Below, in pieces: positions 12,145 to 23,184 of a stretch of DNA of 64,000 nt; the first letter of the stretch is position 1, and each line of letters opens with the position of its first letter. Location: positions 248,001 to 312,000 of the forward strand of contig JAEPRB010000019.1 of assembly GCA_016758965.1 (NCBI GenBank). The letters are read 5' to 3'. The stretch is from Circinella minor (Eukaryota; Mucoromycota; Mucoromycetes; Mucorales; Lichtheimiaceae). The notes beneath the pieces were generated by a model that worked only from the letters and a program-made list of their open reading frames with translations, searched no databases and was not told where the DNA came from. Position numbers and translations under genes: made by a program.

Positions 12145-12663
12145 TTATAGATCTATAGAAAATTATATAAATAAAATATTATAATAAACTTGTTCTATTT
12201 ATTTTGACCTATTAAAAAGAGCAGTAACAACAGCTCAGACTGGACCCCTTATAAAATAATTTATACAGTACGTATGATGCTTATTTGATTATTAACTAGA
12301 TATTTTTGTTATGTAAAACATGAAATAAGAATGGTACGTATTATATTGATATAATAGTGACAGCATTTGCATGACAGAGCTTATATAGGTTAATAATTTA
12401 ATATATATTCTTTATCTTTTTTCATTATAGTTTGATCTTTCTATATAAAGAAAAAAAGAGGTTATATAAACCATTTTTTTTTTGGTTCGGTAATCATACA
12501 GCAACAATAATAGTGCTCAAATAGGTATACAAACAAGCACAGCACAAACCAACATATAAATATATAACATGAAAGGGTATGGAAAAAGTATAGGTTAAAA
12601 AAAGAAAGAGGGAAAAGGAGGGGAAGAAGAAGAAGCAGGAGAGGTATATCCAATTCTTTTTTT
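10584..12663. other. Intergenic region upstream of the SH3/RA gene
   Basis: About 2 kb without a supported gene. Next to the minus-strand SH3/RA start it is strongly purine-rich on the plus strand (10618-10735), i.e. a pyrimidine-rich leader in the sense direction. A pure TA dinucleotide run lies at about 12114-12139. The short open frames here have low-complexity translations and no recognisable motif. Confidence 0.5.
12114..12139. repeat. (TA)n microsatellite
   Basis: Thirteen uninterrupted TA units. Similar TA runs occur inside introns at about 24495-24519 (SNX4) and 32958-32979 (catalase). Confidence 0.9.
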
Positions 12664-15600
12664 TTAAATTGCTCCATAACTACCATTCTTATTATTGTTG
12701 TTGACACTGCTAAAGCTATTGGGTAAAACCACACGAGATCGTCGCTCTGGATGATGATAATACATTTTACGAGCAGCTGTTTCGTCTTCTTCAGAGGACG
12801 ATGTATCCACACTACTTGCTTCTTCATCTTCTAATAGTACTTGTTCTTGTCGACCATCATAATATTGTAATATACCAGTTTGTTGTTGAGGTGATGTCGA
12901 ATAAAGTAGCGGTTGACGCTCATTATTATTGTTATTGTTTGTGCTATCTACATCATCAATGAATAACAATGAAGAATCGGCATCAACAGGAGAAATAGGG
13001 CTACTGCATACACTACCATTTGATAAGAATCGTATCGGTTTCGTTGCCATCGATGGACCTGAAGAATTTAAATCATCGGAATAATGACTTGATCGTCGAT
13101 AATTTTTTGATGCTACAGGAAGCCATAAATGGGGTAGATGACCTAATAATGCGGGATGTCCATATTTCTTCATGCCAGTATTGAGAATACCTTCTACTAG
13201 TGTCATGGGTGGTTGACGGAAATCCGTATGAATTGTAGGCGCTGCAACATAATCATCTTGATCCAGTACTGTACGTCTTCGTCGTAATGTCGTCCGGTTA
13301 GGAAGATCACGAGCAAAGGAGAGTCGAGTTGTTCGTTCGGATGTTGAGGGTTGTGGATCATTATTAGTGTTATTGTTGTTAGAAACAGCAGATGGGTCGA
13401 CGACAGAGGTTTCGGCAGTGCCAAGTCGCTGAGTGAGTAATTGCAATGGTAAAACACGCGTACTACGTAGATAAGCGGCATCCATAGTTAATTTGAATCC
13501 AATCGTCAAAAATATTAAAGGCCAACATAATGCTGCCAATGGGTAAGCCTTTCTTAACAAAAATAATCCACTCGACATAATTTCAAATAGTAATAAGCCA
13601 ACAATGATACGGGAAAAGATGCGTGGCCACATACGACCTGCAACTTCATATGTATGGAAAAACACTTGAAAATAATGGTTTAAATTATTTACATACATTA
13701 TACATATGTGTGTATATGTTAATAAGTCGAAAAATACATATTTTTACTTTTTTTTTCTGTTTTTTTTATACATACCGTAAAGAAGCTGATATTTGATCAC
13801 TACATACGCAAAACAAAAATAAAGTGTGCCAAAAATAAGAATAATGGGTGCACTTGTTGAATACACTAAGGTTACGACAAACATAAAGACAGGTGCTGGA
13901 TAGCCCCAACCATAGTTGTATACGCGAGGCGCACAAGTTTCAGCATAATCACGCGGAGTCCTGGAAAGCATGCGCCAACATAATTGAAGTATCACGGCAC
14001 CAATTTGCAACATCTGAATAGGAAGCCTAAAATTATTTTGTTATTCATTAGATTATCACTATACACTACAAAGATTTTAAAGCTTTTATATTAATATACA
14101 TACAACATAAAACAATGCAACACAGTATAATTGACAAAAAATGGTGCAACTTGTCCTAAGCTGGATGCGAGGATATTTGCAATTTGCGTTGGATCCTCAA
14201 TCATGTCGGTCAATGTCTTGAAAAGTGTACTGGTAACTGTAAACACAAGTAACAAGTTGAATAACAAGAAAAAGAAATGTCTATATGTTTAAGCAATATA
14301 TATATCGATCTATTAGCTTTTTCCATCATAAACCAGAAATACATATCCTTCTTGAATATTCTTCATCTATCTTCTCAATAAACGAACTTACTTGCTAAAG
14401 CTAGATTCTTCTGCCTCGCTTCTAGATTGGAATCCTTCAATATGACTTAGAACTATATAATATTAAAGAATAAGAAATACAACAATATAAGCAACTATTT
14501 CCATGTGTACACAATTACTAGGGAAAAAAAAAGAAACAACGATTCTCACTATTAACAATGACTGGTAAGATGGCCATAAAAATCACCACAGCGAGTGTTG
14601 GTATAAAGCCCACAACAATTTGATGAAGTATCTTGCTCTTAGATGCCAAGTCAATCAACCAAGGAAAGTAAGTTTGTAATGATCGTTCACTTGTCAATGC
14701 TGAAAAGTAAGATATCGGAAATACCCAGAAAAATACCAGGAAAATCAAAATGCAAAAGATAACTGCTTTACGAATGGATCGTTCTCTTCCATGCATGGCG
14801 ATATTCTCCCATAAAACATTACGTGGTTCAGCAGCTAGTTCTGCATGTAATCGGAATGGTGTTGAATCAATAAGCACTTGAGCAGCAATGCACTAAAAAA
14901 TTAAACAAGGAATCCCGTTTTTTTTTTTTTTTGTTAATATTGTCATATATCCATTTCATAGTTCCAAAAACGAAACAAAAAAAAAATATGCTATAGTAAA
15001 ACTTACTGCACTGACGCTGTGCTCAAAAGTGACAAAACCAACACTGGTAGGAACGAATTTACCACGCCTTCGAGCTTTTTGTACGATTTCATCCACCTCA
15101 TTGAACTTCTTGGTATAATAATCAATAGCATCCACGGATTTCCCTGTGATCCCCATAAACCCAGTACGCACTAATGGGCGTTTACGTTTTTTGCTATTAT
15201 TAGTATGGTTGCTATACGACGGCAATGTTGCGTTCGACCTATTATCCCCATTGCTATAAATATCACCACCCGGTGTCGCGGCAGTATTGATATCCCAATC
15301 AATGGGTTGAAGTCCATGCTGATCACGCTCGGCTTCACTTATTAATCGATCCGAGTCATATGTTGGATCCTTGCATGGGTTACCCCAATATTGAGTATAT
15401 GCACTTTCCAGTAATCGTAAGTACATGGCTCGCTCCTTGATGTAATCCATTAAACGATGCACATGTCGAATGATGTGCACAGACTCAACAACGCCAATGC
15501 CCAGTTGTTCGAAATATTCGGCTAATCTGCGATCGGAACGAAGATGCTGTGGAATACCAGTAACAAGTACTGTACGTGACGGTAATGTTTTTGCGAACCG

Positions 15601-16557
15601 AAGCAAGAATTGCCGTCGAAGTCGTACATAATCACGATAATTGAGAAATGTAAAATAAAAGGTTGCAAAGCAGAAAAAATAGGTAAAAAATAAATAAACC
15701 CACAGGTATGAAGGTGAATAATATGAGATTTCCTGTTCCTCTTCTTCTGGATTTTCAGGATCGGTCGAGTTCCCTAAAAGATCACCACCCATCCGACTGA
15801 CAGGTAATAACACAACGGTACCAAAAAATCCGCATAAACCAAACAATTTAACACCCATCAATAAAAATTGAAGCATCTAATAAATTTTGACCAGCCACCG
15901 CGCAAACAAAAACTTAATTCCTTGAAAACAAAATCAAATAGTTTCATTTGATACTACTCCTTATCCACATTCTTATCTTTTTTTTATATCGTCCAAAAGG
16001 GAACTTACCACCACAGCATCCAAACCAACTTTTTCCAATACAACGGAATGCGGAGTTTTGATCACTGGCCAGATCCAACCTAAGAAAGAAGTTGGTAGTT
16101 TCGATGGTGCATGTCTAAATGTTGATAATACATTTTTCTTTAGTTTGGTTGATAAAGTAAATATGTTCTCATTATCCACTTTTATATAATTACTTTTTCA
16201 TGCGAAGTCGAGGTGAATATAGCGATGTCCATCTTTTTAATATCAGAATAGAGAGAGGGAAAAAGAAAAAAAAATTAGCTTTTTTTTTATCGAGCTAGTA
16301 GTAAAATATAAGCAAATAACATACCTTGTTCTTAGAAAACAAAAAACAAGAAAACATATAAATCCTACAGAACCACAAAGAACCAGCTGTGCAGGGAGAC
16401 CAGTCACCGATTTCGAGTTATATAATGGTGTACCAGGAAGTGGATTGTCATTACACGCAAAGATGGCAGGACAAAGGTCAAACGGAAACTTGGTCGTCCC
16501 AAAAGTAACGTTACGATCCTGTAAACTTGACAGATCTATCAAGTTTGAAAAGTCCAT
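12664..16557 (-). CDS. CSC1: CSC1/OSCA/TMEM63 osmosensitive cation channel (996 aa)
   Basis: Predicted calcium-permeable, hyperosmolality or stretch-gated channel of the plasma or internal membrane (former DUF221). Eight exons: 16557-16325, 16114-16009, 15876-15007, 14892-14550, 14452-14392, 14229-14104, 14026-13776 and 13664-12664; every junction is phase-consistent, total 996 aa. Three family blocks are visible. The N-terminal TM block holds TM0 and FLGWIWPVIKTPHS. The cytosolic Phm7 block has RTVLVTGIPQHLR, the long loop and VGFVTFEHSVSA. The 7TM block has DVLWEN-like RNVLWENIAMHGRER, FFVNYTVLHCFML, YGWGYPAPVFMFVV and FKLTMDAAYL. The C-terminal 200 residues are S/N-rich and cytosolic. The start at MDFSNLIDLSS was chosen because the 35 codons upstream are low-complexity K/F-rich; an upstream in-frame ATG at 16662 is possible. 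Confidence 0.92.
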
Positions 16558-17279
16558 GTAACAATTAAAGTTGGTAAATAATAGAAAGACAAGGGGAATA
16601 AAAAAAAAAACGAAAAAAAAAAGATATTCTTCGTGTAATCTCTTTTTTTCTTGTGTCTCCAAAAAAGTCTCGGCGCTTTGCTTTCAGCTAGCAACCACCC
16701 GGCCCGCTTGATTCCGATTTGCAGGATTTACTAAACTATCTGGCGATTCCGTTGATTCTTTTCCTACTACAATTTTTAATCATAACTACACGATTCATTC
16801 TTTACCTAAATTTTGAAGTATCTACATGAATTATTTTGGTGAATTTTATAAGAAGTTAGTTTCATACACTCTTCCTTTCTTTTTTTCTTTGCTGTATTAC
16901 AATAATACTAATACAGTGTTGCGTTTCATAATGTTACAATTTATATATAATTACGTTTAAGAGTATTTATATGTAGAGGCTTTTTAATCTATCATATTGC
17001 TGCGTATATTGTAACATAGCATGATTACATCTCGTTAACAGATAGCTGTAAAGAATTATATGTATTCATTAAGTTACATTTAAGATTATAGTAAAGAGCT
17101 ACAATAATAGTTATACTTGCCGCTATAGTTGAAAAAGGTGGTAAGATAGTACTTATTATATTATAACATGAAACGCTTTTTATTATATTCTATCAAATCC
17201 GGTTATTCTGAGGCACTAGCTGGTATAAACGATCTTTAATAGTTAATGTTTATAGATACATTATTATCAAATCGGTCTG
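16558..17279. other. Intergenic region upstream of CSC1
   Basis: AT-rich DNA between the CSC1 start and a pseudogene. Nothing recognisable as exon, RNA gene or repeat. Confidence 0.45.
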
Positions 17280-17970
17280 GCATCATCCGTCTAATAAAGA
17301 AGAACCAAACATCTTTTCAACAATTTATTTTCGAGTAGGAATAACTCATGGGCATATAAACCGTCGGATCATTGGGTACTGGTATTTATGGAACACTTGA
17401 TTATTTCCATGTAGCAGTAGAGCTGTTACTGGACATGAAAATGAATATGGATCGAATTTGTTTCATGATATACAAATTTGAGCAAATTGTAAAGACCCCA
17501 AATCATATTGCATTGGTAAAACGCAACGGCTTGTTTGACATCCATAATCCAGGCACAATGCTTGATAAATGGTTACGTTATTCTTTGGTTTATTGTACGC
17601 TCTTAATCCCATTCCAAATAGGGCTCTTCGCAAAGTAAAAAAAAAAAAAAAAAAAGAATAATACTTGAACTCTGGATGATTTTAACAATGATACATCTAG
17701 TAGTCGATCATGAAAAGAATTTTTGAATCGCTTGGTCATTTCCGTGATACGTATCAGTATTATACTCGTTATTAGGTTGCACAAGGCAGTATATTTTTTT
17801 TTAATTTGTGAGGATGGAATTAAAACTCGAAGCATAAAATATTCCAAGGAGCCTGTAACTCCAGTCAGCAAGACTGTCTGTTGCTCTTGCTCATTACTGT
17901 CATTGACAGTAGTGGTATTCTCGATAGTAGATGAAAATTCAACACTGACTTGTTTAATATAATTTTCGAG
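17280..17970 (-). pseudogene. Decayed thioester-reductase domain of an NRPS-like (A-T-R / Lys2-type) enzyme
   Basis: The minus strand holds, in order but in different frames, the hallmarks of the NAD(P)-binding reductase domain that ends fungal NRPS-like carboxylate or aminoadipate reductases. A nucleotide-binding start VLLTGVTGSL (about 17877-17848) is followed by a helix KRFKNSFHDRLLDVSLLKS. Next comes AYNKPKNNVTIY, where HNAW would be expected, now broken by a frameshift. Then follow CAWIMDVKQAVAFYQCN, GLYNLLKFVYHETNSIHIHF and, in another frame, FMSSNSSTATW (the catalytic Ser/Thr region). VPNDPTVYMPMSYSYSK (Tyr...Lys pair) and IVEKMFGSSLLDG end it. Several frameshifts and in-frame stops separate these blocks. 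No adenylation or carrier domain is found upstream. The family call is by motif order from memory; the break pattern is directly visible. Confidence 0.7.
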
Positions 17971-18158
17971 AGAATTGAATTAACAATGGTCATCAATCCG
18001 CTGTCTTGTATTATAATAATTGTTTTGTTTGTACCAAACATATGGCACAATAACTTGCAGATATCGATAAAAAAAGTTTTCTATTCTCACGTACATTAAG
18101 ATTATATAAAGACTTGTAATAGTTTGACATATATAACCAACAGAAAAAAAATGTTATA

Positions 18159-18886
18159 CCGTCACCGCTCGCTATAACGATATACCGCGTGAGACCAAAA
18201 GAGCATCGTTATTTCGAATTATCGCTATAACGAATTCTTGATCTGAGCTATAATGGTCGGGTAAATCCTATCCATATGATGTACTGCTCCTTATTTATAT
18301 CGATATGTCTTGCAAAAATAAGAAAGATCTAGAACATTATATTGTTCATACTGTATATAAGCTATAATAATATAATGATTATTTTTTCTCTTTACATAGT
18401 TTCTTTTTATTAAATATGTTTTTTCGTATTAGTTCTAATTAAATTAGAACCAGATCATCACATATAATTAATGCTAATGGCTCATAGGAAAAAAATGCGC
18501 GTACTTATTAAGACCCAAAAACTGCTTATTTTTTATAAAGCCATGCCAAATAGCAAATGATAAGTTGGTTTTTCACAGTGAACGAAAAGCAAAGCTGGAT
18601 TGTCATAAGGAACGGTTTAAGATAAATTTAATGTTCAAATCATTAAACTCTTGACAAATAAAATCAAAAAATGTCCAGCAACTATGATACTATTGTTTCC
18701 TTTTTTAAAAAATAAAGATATTATTTGTCTGCTTGATATAACGATATTTTTGCCAAAACCCTATCGGATATCGTTGTATAAAATTAACGATACGTATTTC
18801 CCTGCTTAATCTGTCTTGGACCCCAAAACCCTATCGTTATATCGAAATATCGTTATATCGAATATTGTTATAGCGAGCGGTGACGG
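18159..18886. mobile_element. Non-autonomous TA-flanked DNA transposon (pogo/Tigger-like MITE), 728 bp
   Basis: Both ends carry an inverted repeat. CCGTCACCGCTCGCTATAAC at 18159-18178 is matched perfectly in reverse complement at 18867-18886, and the match extends to 25 bp with one mismatch. The dinucleotide TA directly flanks both ends (18157-18158 and 18887-18888), as expected for a Tc1/mariner/pogo target duplication. Subterminal copies of an ACGATAT/CGTTATA(T)CGA motif are abundant at both ends, and AAAACCCTATCG occurs twice inside the right part. No transposase-like open frame exists, so the element would need a transposase in trans. Superfamily placement rests on the TA duplication and on the CGATATAACGA-type subterminal motif. 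Confidence 0.85.
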
Positions 18887-20816
18887 TACAGAAAATAAAA
18901 TATTAGTTGTGTCACATCAAAAAAAATGTAATGTTTACGTAACAAAAGCCACAAACAACAAACATGTATGCATTTGTACAAAATATAAATTTTACACTCT
19001 GGATAAAGCAACTTTATACCAGCTTGTCTTGTTTTTGTTCAATTATTAGATTCTGGTCCAATTATAAGAGACAATCCATTAATAACATTGACTCCCTAGA
19101 CTAAGATTATGGAATATTTGCTATATCACCGCTTTTGCTTTTTATGATAACAAACTATGAACTAAATCGGCTTGATCTAACTAATAGCTATTTATTGTAA
19201 CAACATATTGTTATATTTATGCAAACTCCTTGTCGCGTGGTAATCAATTAAAATTAATCCGGATTCATAGTCTAAACAGTTTTTAAAAACAATAAATAAA
19301 ATTATGTAATACAGCGTTTCTAAAAGAAATATGTTATACTTATCGCTATATAATATGTGCCATGCACACAGTCTTTGTTATAGACCGTTCGCACATAATT
19401 TGCTACGTATATAAATCAAAGATTCCCTATTTTAAAATTCCTTTTTAAGGTGATCAAGTCTAGCACCAAAGAAACTTTTAAGCTATGAGCTACGTATTTG
19501 AAGATTGGAATTGGTTTTTCAACAACTCTCTTACTCTCAATAACTGTTGATTTAATGTTGGTAGTAGCAATATAGTATAATTCGTTATTTGGGTACGAAA
19601 CTAGCGCAGCATTTGCGGAGCTTAGTTATGATCCTCAAGCTGTCGAAAAAAAACAGCAGATGAGCAGATCCAAGGCGCTTTGACTTGATAAGAAACTTTA
19701 CAGTAATAACTATAAATATCATCATTTATAGCCCAAGTTGTATATATTGAGTTGTCTCTATAAGGTAGCTTGTGTGATTTAAAAAAAAGAATAGGTATAA
19801 TACATACTAAATTGAAGTAGAAAATTACAAGCGAAAAAATCTCAGCTGTTTCCCACGATTAGAAACTTAATCTATAGCTTTTTAATTTATAACAAACAAA
19901 TTAACAATTGGCGACAAACAAAGCTGTTCAGATAAGAATTCGCGTCTGGCCGAACAAATAAAAGCTATCCGGCATCAAATCTCTTTATTTTCTTTTTCTT
20001 TTTTTCATTCAATATGTATTCATACATCCTATTTTCTCAAATTCTTGATCCCTTTTTTTGTTGTAATTTTTCGCACCTTTCCACACGCATTAGTGGAATC
20101 CAAATCTCAATCCTCCTCGTCTTTATAAATGTACAGATTGAAAAGCCGTATAATCATATATAGGTACTATCGCTAATAATCAAAAATAGGATGAAAGAAA
20201 TATATAACCCTTTTTCTAGTGATAATTTAGTTTCGTACAACCTGCCCGTCAATTTACATTTGGCTTGTTGATGATGATAAGAACGATGTAGAAAAAAAAA
20301 GATGCAATGTGAAACCCTAACATAAAAAAAGTCCGAAATAAAAAAAAAACAAGATTCGTAAGCCTGTTTCTTGAAAGATACAAATGATCATAATATATAT
20401 ATATAGAATAATAAAAGTAGTAGTGTGACAGCATACATATATTGAGTTGTTCCTGAGAATGCATAAATAGCAAACTTATCGCCATGTTTGGAATATGATA
20501 TCTATTTGTTTTTGTTTTTTAATGTGTTTTCGACACACAAAATGCTAGTGAGAGAGAAAGGGAGGAAGGAACACTAAAGAGAAATAATACACAAGAAAGA
20601 AAAGAAGAGAGGGCAAAGGAAAATAATAGTAGTAGTAGGTAATTGTATAAAAACTTTTTTTTTAAAAAAAATCATCATGTCGCTTTCTTGAAAAAATACA
20701 CCGTTTTCTTCTTTTCTTTTACACTCGAGTACATTCCATATGAGTCTTCGTTGGATCCATTGGTAACGCGCAGAAAAAGCCCAGTTTTTGCATTTGAGAA
20801 AACATTTGTGTATCTA
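18887..20816. other. Gene-poor AT-rich stretch with a possible coding relic
   Basis: No intact gene. At about 19591-19690 the plus strand reads a stretch with protein-like composition (YETSAAFAELSYDPQAVEKK, then QQMSRSKAL and a stop), with no matching start, intron or continuation. It may be a fragment of a dead gene or transposon. The rest is AT-rich with nothing recognisable. Confidence 0.35.
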
Positions 20817-21074
20817 TTAACCAATATCCTTTTCAGCCATCTCGTCCATGTTATACCCACGTTTCCTGTCATCCTTACTTATTTTTTTTAATAACATAAA
20901 GCAAAATAATAAACCCTTACACTCCAAGTTAAGCTTCAAACACTCTTCTTGACCTCCAGGCAACTGACGACAAATTTGGCCCTTGTATTGATCAATATTA
21001 TAACTGTTTTGTGGTGCAACTGCGACAAACTTGTTAATACGTTCGAGTTCGCTGTTATTGCTTGAGTCAGACAT
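20817..21074 (-). CDS. Small protein of unknown function with a CX9C pair (85 aa)
   Basis: Unrecognised short gene. The first 54 residues look genuinely coding: charged, non-repetitive, with SELERINKFVAVAPQNSYNI and a Cys-x9-Cys pair in ICRQLPGGQEEC. Twin CX9C proteins are usually mitochondrial intermembrane-space proteins, but only one canonical pair is seen here. Read without splicing, the frame runs to ...YNMDEMAEKDIG. A possible 45-nt intron (GAGT|gtaagg...aataag|T, about 20902-20858) would replace the tail by another sequence, so the C-terminus is uncertain. It is transcribed divergently from NDUFA5. Existence moderately likely, function unknown. Confidence 0.45.
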   Translation of the reverse strand: MSDSSNNSELERINKFVAVAPQNSYNIDQYKGQICRQLPGGQEECLKLNLECKGLLFCFMLLKKISKDDRKRGYNMDEMAEKDIG

Positions 21075-21914
21075 TTTTATTATTTATATTCGATCTCCTG
21101 CACAAAAGTAAAAAATATACGAAAAGAAAAAATAGAAAGTGGAAGAAAAACCTGTATTCCCCGCCGAAAAGCAGACGCGGGGGTGATCAATTAAAAGATT
21201 GTAAAAGTCACGGTTCCCGACGTCATTACATCGCATGAATTGAAAAAGGAAAGTGGATCCACTTCTCTGTTTTTCTTCTTTCTGCATAACCATGTACAAA
21301 CCGTTGGAACTACAAAAATAGTGCTTTCTATTTTGATTCATCTAGAGCTGTAAAAACACTTACAACTAGATAATCACTAGTTTCCATGGTTACCGAATCT
21401 CACTTAAAGTAGATCGTTTTTCAAACCAAAGATCAAACTTCACTTATTGAATATTATTCAAAATTATCTTTTTGATCATGCGCGTTTTCCAACAAAGAAA
21501 ACAGACAATTATTGTGTGTTAAACAAAACAATAAGTTTATTAATGAAAATAATAGTCTGTACTTCCAGATGTTGAAAGATGCAATACTTGAAGATGACAA
21601 TTAACTTCTACTTAATTCTCTGTACCATTGAAAATGTATTTCAGCATTGTTCTTTTTCAATAACCATATACCTCGACAATAACTTGGCGAAAAGAGTTTA
21701 TTACGCCAAATAATTCAAGATAATAAAGGCAGAAAAAAAAGATTCGCATGATTGTGGATAGTGCGAACCTGCGAGCCAATGAAAATTCGAATTTTGTTGT
21801 GACAGCGACCCTGTCGCTTCACCAAACAACTTTTGTGTTTGAAAAGGCAGGGTACTTTATATTGAACTTAACACACTCATATCCATACCAACTTCCTCCC
21901 CGCTCTTCTCCTAG
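21075..21914. promoter_or_regulatory. Divergent promoter region, CX9C protein (-) / NDUFA5 (+)
   Basis: About 840 bp between divergent starts. No further gene is supported; the open frames present translate to low-complexity or aromatic-rich sequence. Both flanking genes could be nuclear genes for mitochondrial proteins, so a shared promoter is conceivable but unproven. Confidence 0.4.
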
Positions 21915-22424
21915 ATGTTCTTTACACGCCCATTGTTGCAGGCAGCTAAGAAGGTACATTTTAATCGTCCAATCGAATTCACATTTATTTTTATTTTTAA
22001 AACGACGTGTTCAGTTATTAAAAATAACGGCGATTATTGATTCGTATTATAATAACTAATGAATTTATTGTTTATATGGATAAACTAGGCCACTACTGGC
22101 TTGACCGGTGTTCCAGTTCACCCTAACCCTCGTCCACACCTTGTTCAAACATACAACAAGTCTTTGGAAGCTTTGTCACGTCTCCCAACACACGCTGTCT
22201 ATCGTCAAGCAACTGAATCACTTACACAACACCGTTTGGCTGTTGTTGAAAACAACGAAGACGTTTCAAAGATCGAATCTTTGATCAACAGTGGACAAAT
22301 TGAAGAACTTATTATTCAAGCCGAAGACGAACTTAAGTTGATTGGCAAGATGGAAGAATGGAAGCCTTGGGAACAACTTGAAGTTCCTATTCCAAAGGGT
22401 CAATGGCAATACAAGAGCGAATAG
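21915..22424 (+). CDS. NDUFA5: NADH:ubiquinone oxidoreductase subunit NDUFA5 (B13), 124 aa
   Basis: Accessory subunit of mitochondrial complex I, on the matrix arm. Exons 21915-21953 and 22089-22424 join AAG|gtacat...actag|GCC, giving 124 aa. The first exon encodes the short presequence-like start MFFTRPLLQAAKK. The second gives TTGLTGVPVHPNPRPHL (the TGLTG(V/L)xVxxxP family motif), LPTHAVYRQATESLTQHRL, a long helix with IEELIIQAEDELKLI and the terminal WKPWEQLEVPIPKGQW. Length and motifs agree with fungal and animal NDUFA5 orthologues. A run of T follows the stop at 22426-22439. Confidence 0.95.
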
Positions 22425-23184
22425 ATTTTTTTTTTTTTTGGTTTCTCCCTCTCCTTCGTGTCTCCATATTTTATAAATAACAATAATAATAAAAATATAC
22501 GTTCCCCGTGTGCTTAGATAACATCACGTATAATTATAATAACAGATCTCACATTATTATTTATAATATTAATGTTTGGTATTAATTATGTTCATGTGCT
22601 ATCTTTTACGAATGATATTTGTATTCTTTATACAATGATCTGTCTTTCTTATTAACCGCAAAGCAATTTTATCTTAAAAATTGATACCATCCAGATTTCT
22701 ATTAGCACCCAAATGATAATAAATGATCCAGTCATATATACCAACAAAGGACTTATCTTTCGAAAAATCATCTATTAACCAATTTATCCCGATTTAACGT
22801 ATCCAATCTCAAATATACCTTTATCAACGAAATTATAATTTTATGACAATAAGTATCAAAGGAGGTGAAAAAATGGATTAAAGTACTTTAATTAGCAAAC
22901 GAATTTGACAATACCTTACAACTAAGCAATGTTCATGATTATACGTTTTTCCTGTGTACAACTTGGTCAATTGGTTACTTTGTTGCTTATAGAGACATAT
23001 ACATGTATATTCTATTTGTATACCATACCCTAGGTTTTTTTTTTCGCAGTTATCAGAGAACATATAAGTTTATTGTTATTATATTTTATAATGATTATAC
23101 ACAAACCATCCACTTTATGAATGTATAAAAGAAAAAGAGAAAATTGTTATAATTGATTTGTTTTATTATATATTACTACTATCT
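22425..23184. other. Convergent intergenic region
   Basis: AT-rich 760 bp between the 3' ends of NDUFA5 and SNX4. Nothing recognisable. Confidence 0.45.

Noticed and set aside
17372..17638. Plus-strand frame of 88 codons
   Set aside because: It is antisense to the reductase pseudogene, whose motifs explain the sequence better.
18816..19049. Plus-strand frame of 77 codons at the right end of the inverted-repeat element
   Set aside because: It crosses the transposon border and shows no transposase motif.
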